From an uncultured Actinomyces sp. (GTDB lineage Bacteria > Actinomycetota > Actinomycetes > Actinomycetales > Actinomycetaceae), in assembly GCA_937926195.1 (NCBI GenBank), contig CALEXZ010000051.1, forward strand, positions 1-24,163: a stretch of DNA of 24,163 nt. The letters are read 5' to 3'. Of this stretch, positions 20,167 to 24,163 are shown piece after piece. Under the pieces are notes generated by a model. That model did no database searches. It was not told the DNA's origin and was given only the letters and a program-made list of their open reading frames with translations. The translations under genes and the position numbers were made by a program. Each line of letters starts with the position of its first letter. The first letter of the stretch is position 1.

Positions 20167-20535
20167 GTGACACCCTCGTTGCCCCCGTCCGCCGGCCCCA
20201 CCCCCCTGTCCTGGGAGGAGCGAGGCGACTGGGGCGCGCAGCGACCTCCCTTCCCCGGCACGGAGGACCTGCGCCCAACAGAGATCTTCTCAGGCCCCGG
20301 ATACCAGGCACCGCGCTCCTCGGCGGACCCCGTCGCCGTCATCGCCCTCGTGCTGGGCGTGCTGTCCCCGATCCCGGGCATGGGCCTGCTGGCGCTCGCC
20401 ACAGGCGCGTGGGCGCTGCGACGTCTGCGCGGCAGGTGGGCCAACGGCCTGGGGATGGCCTGGTTCGGCGTCGTCATCGGCTCCACCGCCTGCGTCACGT
20501 GGCTGTGGACGTGGCTCATCGCCATCACGGCCTGA
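20167..20535 (+). CDS. DUF4190-type small membrane protein
   Basis: 122 residues from the GTG at 20167, where a CATGAT hexamer lies 7 nt upstream; an in-frame ATG at 20155 overlaps that hexamer. A Pro-rich cytoplasmic N-terminus of about 55 residues (TPLSWEERGDWGAQRPPFP) precedes two hydrophobic hairpin helices: VAVIALVLGVLSPIPGMGLL and GLGMAWFGVVIGSTACV, joined by ALATGAWALRRLRGRW. This is the DUF4190 layout, common in actinobacteria and often linked to Septum_form domains, an interesting echo of the array upstream. Function unknown. It is divergent from the permease gene. Confidence 0.72.
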   Translation: MTPSLPPSAGPTPLSWEERGDWGAQRPPFPGTEDLRPTEIFSGPGYQAPRSSADPVAVIALVLGVLSPIPGMGLLALATGAWALRRLRGRWANGLGMAWFGVVIGSTACVTWLWTWLIAITA

Positions 20536-20631
20536 GCCTGGGACCTGACCGGGGTCGCCTGGTCCGGGCGTCGTCTCACCGTCACGGCTGCACCGCCGTT
20601 CGTGCCAGACCGAGTCGTTACACTGCCCGAC

Positions 20632-21372
20632 GTGAAGCCCTTCATCATGGTGTCGACGCGCCCGGAGATCGAGGCCGCCGAGCAGGAGTACGAGTCCTTC
20701 CGCGTCCAGGGCGGGCTGGAGCCCGCGGACCTGCAGCACGTGCGCCTGGAGGAGGTCGACTTCCTCAGCGGCTTCAAGGCCGGAGACGTCTCGGGCGTCT
20801 TCATCGGCGGCAGCCCCTACGACACCTCGACCCCCGCGGCCTCCAAGACACGCACCCAGCTGCGCGTGGAGGAGCAGGTGCGTGAGCTGCTCGCCGTCGC
20901 CCTCAAGGAGAGCGTGCCGGTGCTGGCCACCGGCTTCGGCCTGGAGGTGCTCGCCGACTACCTGGGCACCGCGCCCACCACCCGCTTCGCCGAGCTGCTC
21001 GGCTCCTCAGAGATCTTCCTGACGGCCGAGGGCCGTGAGGACCCGCTGCTGGCGGGAATGCCGGAGGCCTTCGCCGCCTTCGTCGGCCACCACGAGGGAG
21101 TCGGCCAGGTACCCGCCGGGGCGACGCTGCTGGCGACCTCCCCCGACTGCCCCGTCCAGATGCTGCGCGTGGGCTCGTGCGTCTACGGCACCCAGTTCAA
21201 CCCCGAGCTCGACGTCGACCTCTTCCTGGCACGCCTGTCGATCTACCGGGACGCCGGGTACGGGGACCCGGGCCTCATCGACGACCTCCTCGCAGAGGCC
21301 CGCACGAGCAGCTCCACCCACGAGGCGGGTCGTCTCATCCGCTCCTTCGTCGAGCACTTCTCCCAGTCCTGA
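20632..21372 (+). CDS. Class I glutamine amidotransferase homologue, catalytic residues missing
   Basis: 246 residues from a GTG with TACACT (20619-20624) 7 nt upstream. The GATase1 fold is recognisable: VSGVFIGGSPYDTS (the oxyanion region), VPVLATGFGLEVLADYLG where active enzymes read G(I/V)C(Y/F)GHQ, FVGHHEGVGQVPAGATLLATS, and VYGTQFNPELD where active enzymes read QFHPE. The nucleophile Cys is Gly101, the following GHQ is GLE, and the catalytic His is Asn190; only Glu192 remains. Glutaminase activity is therefore very unlikely. It may be a regulatory or binding relative. The C-terminal 40 residues form a helical tail (IDDLLAEARTSSSTHEAGRL). It faces the damaged phosphorylase-like gene. Confidence 0.83.
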   Translation: MKPFIMVSTRPEIEAAEQEYESFRVQGGLEPADLQHVRLEEVDFLSGFKAGDVSGVFIGGSPYDTSTPAASKTRTQLRVEEQVRELLAVALKESVPVLATGFGLEVLADYLGTAPTTRFAELLGSSEIFLTAEGREDPLLAGMPEAFAAFVGHHEGVGQVPAGATLLATSPDCPVQMLRVGSCVYGTQFNPELDVDLFLARLSIYRDAGYGDPGLIDDLLAEARTSSSTHEAGRLIRSFVEHFSQS

Positions 21373-21404
21373 CCGGCTTCGCGCGCCGGCCGAGCCCGCA
21401 CCGT

Positions 21405-22028
21405 TCAGGCGACCTCGGCGAGGACGGCCTCCACCGCGGCGCGTACGACCTGCGGCGCTGAGCGGCGCGGCACCGACCGCGTCTGAGCACCCGCCGCGTG
21501 GTCGACGAAGGCGAGTCCCGTCACCCTCACCCCGCGCGAGGCCAGGGTCATCGCCTCCGCCACACTGTCCATGACGACGGCGTCGGCACCAAGACCCCCC
21601 AGGACGCGGGACTCCGCCGGGGTAGGCCAGGTGGGCCCGGGAACGAGGGCGACGACGCCACCGCTCACGCCGTCGACCTGGGTCAGGCGCTCCGCCAGGT
21701 CCGTGTCCCAGGCGGCGTCGAGCGGCGCGGTGGCGGAGAACAAGGGGGCACCGGTGAGGTTGAGGTGGTCCTCGACGGCGAGCAGGGCCCCCGGGGCGGC
21801 GCCCACGGCTGAGGCGCGGGTGACGAGCAGGGCCGCGCGCACGCCCGTGCCCGCGGCGATCCGAGCGAGGGCGGTCGTCCGCGGCACCGGCCCGCCCTCG
21901 TAGGCGCGGGTGAGCCCGCGGGAGACGAGCACGCCCAGGCCGTCGCGGCTGTAGGAGACCAGGGCGTCCTCCTCCTGCGCGCTGACGGGGGCGCTGACAC
22001 CGGGGAGGAGCGACAGGCGCACGCTCAC
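21405..22028 (-). CDS. Purine nucleoside phosphorylase-like protein, N-terminally short
   Basis: 207 residues from a GTG at 22028. Recognisable PNP segments: RGLTRAYEGG (compare the GRFHYYEG motif), RAALLVTRASAVGAAPGALL, VEDHLNLTGAPLF, VPGPTWPTPAESRVLGGLGA and VVMDSVAEAMTLASRGVRVTG. Active PNPs are about 260-280 residues and begin with a phosphate-binding LGSGLG loop, which is absent here. The small coding stretch just upstream (22041-22175) is in the same frame and is separated only by one TGA and 12 nt, and its sequence (HDLLVIAEPALLTEVDQA) sits where the LGSGL region would be. The two together look like one diverged PNP homologue interrupted by a stop codon. If it is translated from this GTG, activity is doubtful. 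Confidence 0.65.
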   Translation of the reverse strand: MSVRLSLLPGVSAPVSAQEEDALVSYSRDGLGVLVSRGLTRAYEGGPVPRTTALARIAAGTGVRAALLVTRASAVGAAPGALLAVEDHLNLTGAPLFSATAPLDAAWDTDLAERLTQVDGVSGGVVALVPGPTWPTPAESRVLGGLGADAVVMDSVAEAMTLASRGVRVTGLAFVDHAAGAQTRSVPRRSAPQVVRAAVEAVLAEVA

Positions 22029-22040
22029 GTCCGGACGGCC

Positions 22041-22175
22041 TCAGGCCTGGTCGACCTCGGTCAGCAGGGCGGGCTCGGCGATGACGAGCAGGTCGTGGCG
22101 GGCCCGGCCGGTGGCCAGGAGGATCGAGGCGCCGTCAGGGTCCTCGTCCCAGGTTCCTGCGGGCTGCACGCTCAT
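22041..22175 (-). CDS. 44-residue ORF, probably the detached N-terminus of the PNP-like gene
   Basis: The ATG at 22175 has a strong Shine-Dalgarno, GAGGAGGGG, 3-4 nt upstream, one of the best in the window, so translation does begin here. The product (MSVQPAGTWDEDPDG then ASILLATGRARHDLLVI) ends at a TGA (22041-22043). The reading frame continues after the stop into the PNP-like gene without any shift. The pattern of Asp-rich N-terminus, then HDLLVI..ALL fits the beginning of a purine nucleoside phosphorylase with the LGSGL loop lost. Alternatives are a leader peptide or an independent small protein. A TACGCT -10 box lies at 22215-22220 on the minus strand. Confidence 0.55.
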   Translation of the reverse strand: MSVQPAGTWDEDPDGASILLATGRARHDLLVIAEPALLTEVDQA

Positions 22176-22214
22176 GTCCCCTCCTCGCTGCGGGCTCGTC
22201 AACCGGTTCAACCG

Positions 22215-22220
22215 AGCGTA
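22215..22220 (-). promoter_or_regulatory. -10 box upstream of the PNP-like locus
   Basis: TACGCT on the minus strand, about 40 nt before the ATG at 22175. An AACCGGTT palindrome (22201-22208) lies between the box and the ribosome site. The rest of 22221-22341 shows nothing else that I can support. Confidence 0.35.
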
Positions 22221-22353
22221 CCGAAAGTCCTAGAGACGGTCACTGGCCGTCGGGCAGGTCACAGGACGGTCACGCCCTGGGGCGCAGACCGCGGGTGGTC
22301 GCGGAGCCGGTCACCGGGCGGCACCGCCACCCCACGGCGCGTAGCCTCAGCCC

Positions 22354-22728
22354 GTGCCCACCGTCACCTCTCTTATCGCCCACGCCCCCGAGGCCCAGGT
22401 CCGCGACGTCCTCACCCGGGTCTTCACCGACGGCGGGTGGCGCGTCACCGTCCAGGAGCACACCCTCGTCGTCGAACGCGGATCACGTGCCAGGACCCTC
22501 CTGCTGGGGGGCGGCGCCGGGGAGGACTTCTACCTGCGCCAGGCGCTCACCCTCACCCCCGGTGAGCCGGAGGAGGGCTGCACGACCGTCACGTACCCGA
22601 CCTCGGGGGCGGCCATCACCCGCGGCGGCCCCTACGGCGCCGAGCGCGAGATGCGCGCGCACGACGACTACTCCCAGCGGATCGCCCGCGCCCTGCGCGA
22701 GGCGGGCGTCGACGTCGGCCTCGCCTGA
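22354..22728 (+). CDS. Hypothetical protein, about 124 residues
   Basis: 124 residues from a GTG; TAGCCT (22342-22347) stands 6 nt before it, so it seems leaderless. The sequence starts MPTVTSLIAHAPEAQVRDVLTR with an amphipathic helix, then VVERGSRARTLLLGGGAGEDFY, LTLTPGEPEEGCTTVTYPT and YSQRIARALREAGVDVGLA. It has no signal peptide and no transmembrane segment; the alternation suggests a small alpha/beta protein. I do not recognise a family. The helicase gene starts 13 nt after its stop codon, so the two are probably co-transcribed. Confidence 0.7.
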   Translation: MPTVTSLIAHAPEAQVRDVLTRVFTDGGWRVTVQEHTLVVERGSRARTLLLGGGAGEDFYLRQALTLTPGEPEEGCTTVTYPTSGAAITRGGPYGAEREMRAHDDYSQRIARALREAGVDVGLA

Positions 22729-22741
22729 GCGGCCCCGTGCG

Positions 22742-24163
22742 ATGACGGACCCGATCAGCCGCCTGCTGGCCGCCCCGCCCGCCCTGCCGGTCGCCGCCGG
22801 GCTCGATCGGCTGCGCTCCCTGCTGGCCGCGTCGACCTCGGCCGTCGTCACCGCCCCTCCCGGCACCGGCAAGACGACCCTCGTCCCGCCGCTCGTCGCC
22901 GACGTCGTCGGCCCCGCGGGCGGGCGCGTCGTCGTCACCCAGCCGCGTCGGGTCGCCACCCGTGCGGCCGCCCGCCGCCTGGCGGGCATGCTCGGCGAGG
23001 ACGTCGGGGCGACGGTGGGCTACGCCGTGCGCGGTGAGCACCGGAGCGGCCCGCTCACCCGCGTCGAGGTCGTCACCGCCGGGCTCCTGCTGCGGCGCCT
23101 CCAGGCCGACCCCGACCTGCCGGGTGTCGCCGCCGTCGTCCTCGACGAGGTCCACGAGCGCTCGCTCGACTCCGACCTCCTGCTCGCCCTGCTGCTCGAC
23201 TCCCGGGCCCTGCGCGATGACCTCGTCGTCGTCGCCATGTCCGCCACCCTCGACCTGGAGCGTCTGCCCGCCCTCCTGGGGACCGACGGCGAGGCGCCCG
23301 TCCTGGACATCCCCTCGGCCCTGCACCCCGTGGAGGAGCGGTGGGCTCCCCCTCCGTCGGGGGTCGCCCGCCTCGCACCGGGCGGGGTGCCGCGGGAGAT
23401 GCTCGCCCACGTCGCGGCCACGGCTCTCGACACGCTGGATCGTGAGAGCGGCGACCTCCTCGTCTTCCTGCCCGGTGCCCGGGAGGTCGACGACGTCGTG
23501 GCCCGGCTGCGCGCCTCGGTGCCCGACGGCGTGGACGTGCTGGCGCTGCACGGGCGCCTGGGCGCCGCCGCCCAGGACGCCGCCCTGGCCCCCTCCCCGG
23601 CAGGGCGGCGCAGGGTCGTCGTCGCCACGAACGTCGCCGAGTCCTCGCTGACGGTGCCGGGGGTGCGCCTCGTCGTCGACGCCCTGCTCACCCGCGAGCC
23701 CCGCCTGGACGTGTCCACGGGGATGAGCGGGCTCGTAACCGTCGGGGCGGCCCGTGCCAGCGGGGTGCAGCGGGCCGGGCGGGCCGGGCGCGAGGGACCC
23801 GGCGTCGTCGTGCGCTGCTGCTCACCAGTCGACTGGGCCCGGGCGCCGCAGGTCCCCACTCCCGAGATCCTCAGCGCGGACCTCACGGGCACCGCCCTCG
23901 AGCTCGCCGCCTGGGGGGCGCCCGGGGGCGGCGGCCTGGCGTGGATCGACCCGCCGCCCGGCCCCGCCCTGGCGGTGGCGACAGCCACCCTCGAGCTCCT
24001 CGGTCTCACGGAGCCGGGTGGTGGGATCACGGCGCTGGGGCGGGCCGTCGCCTGCCTGCCCGCCCCGGTGCGCCAGGCACGGGCGCTGCTCGCCGCGGCC
24101 GGCAGGACCGGGCTGCGCCCGGCCGCCGAGGCGACCGCCCTGCTGACCGCGGACCTGCGCGCC
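22742..24163 (+). CDS. hrpB: HrpB-type ATP-dependent DExH helicase, N-terminal part (cut by window edge)
   Basis: 474 codons are visible from the ATG at 22742; the frame is open to the right edge. Helicase motifs in order: I APPGTGKTTLVPPL, Ia TQPRRVATRAAARRLA, II LDEVHERSLDSD (a DEVH box), III AMSATLD, IV VFLPGAREVDDV, V VATNVAESSLTVPGV, VI VQRAGRAGREGPGVV. The order and the DEVHERS/QRAGRAGR forms identify the HrpA/HrpB group; the short spacing after the Walker A motif and the start of a ratchet region (PAPVRQARALLAAA) favour HrpB. It is a cytoplasmic RNA/DNA helicase whose physiological role is not well defined. Coding begins 13 nt after the preceding hypothetical gene with no clear ribosome site of its own, suggesting coupling. 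Confidence 0.92.
   Translation, partial: MTDPISRLLAAPPALPVAAGLDRLRSLLAASTSAVVTAPPGTGKTTLVPPLVADVVGPAGGRVVVTQPRRVATRAAARRLAGMLGEDVGATVGYAVRGEHRSGPLTRVEVVTAGLLLRRLQADPDLPGVAAVVLDEVHERSLDSDLLLALLLDSRALRDDLVVVAMSATLDLERLPALLGTDGEAPVLDIPSALHPVEERWAPPPSGVARLAPGGVPREMLAHVAATALDTLDRESGDLLVFLPGAREVDDVVARLRASVPDGVDVLALHGRLGAAAQDAALAPSPAGRRRVVVATNVAESSLTVPGVRLVVDALLTREPRLDVSTGMSGLVTVGAARASGVQRAGRAGREGPGVVVRCCSPVDWARAPQVPTPEILSADLTGTALELAAWGAPGGGGLAWIDPPPGPALAVATATLELLGLTEPGGGITALGRAVACLPAPVRQARALLAAAGRTGLRPAAEATALLTADLRA

Noticed and set aside
18590..20311. Longer form of the uracil permease starting at 20311
   Set aside because: The extra 109 residues are Arg/Pro/Gly-rich non-homologous sequence covering the promoter, leader hairpins and the divergent gene; the GTG at 19984 has an AGGAG site.

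Overview
The window is GC-rich DNA from an actinobacterium, most likely an Actinomyces/Schaalia-type member of the Actinomycetaceae. The evidence is the block lysC / recR / dnaX / small SRP RNA / tRNA-Ser(GGA), the actinobacterial layout of DnaX with a conserved C-terminal extension, the LytR_C and 'VapB-family' neighbour pair, and the very large number of apparently leaderless genes (TANNNT-like -10 box 6-7 nt before an ATG or GTG). The genus is an inference from gene content.

Left part (1-7343). The 5' end of lysC (minus strand) is cut by the window edge. Between lysC and recR-dnaX lie a two-gene minus-strand operon, an SMC/OLD-type ATPase followed 6 nt later by a small PD-(D/E)XK-like nuclease, and a divergent plus-strand membrane protein whose 3' end overlaps recR. 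The ATPase/nuclease pair looks like an uncharacterised defence module. recR and dnaX form a tight operon (3 nt gap). Upstream of dnaX are the small SRP RNA (minus strand) and tRNA-Ser(GGA) (plus strand) with an intrinsic terminator.

Middle (7344-10866). Directly after the tRNA terminator sits a single-chain DUF262+DUF1524 (GmrSD/SspE-like) type IV restriction-type protein, so a second likely defence gene borders the same housekeeping block. Next is a two-gene operon of a multi-pass membrane protein and a short YtrA-type GntR repressor, with start and stop overlapping, preceded by two palindromes over the promoter.

Array (10867-17450). This is the most striking part: nine tandem, separately transcribed paralogous lipoproteins, each a signal peptide with lipobox, a Thr/Pro/Gly-rich linker and a four-cysteine Septum_form-like domain ending in TGSAR..(K/R). 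The units are 712-769 bp from start to start. A CCCAT half-site lies 39 nt before the start codon in seven of nine units (40 nt in unit 2, degenerate in unit 9), usually as the right arm of ATGGG-N8-CCCAT. A -10-like hexamer ends 6-7 nt before the start, and most units end in two hairpins. Unit 3 is out of frame because of a C11 run; C10 would restore a full-length protein, which makes it a candidate phase-variable gene.

Right part (17451-24163). This holds a conserved actinobacterial small protein and a LytR_C membrane protein, a convergent NCS2 uracil permease with a structured leader, a DUF4190 membrane protein, a class I glutamine amidotransferase homologue lacking its catalytic Cys and His, a purine-nucleoside-phosphorylase-like gene interrupted by an in-frame TGA, a hypothetical protein, and the 5' part of an HrpB-type DExH helicase cut by the right edge.
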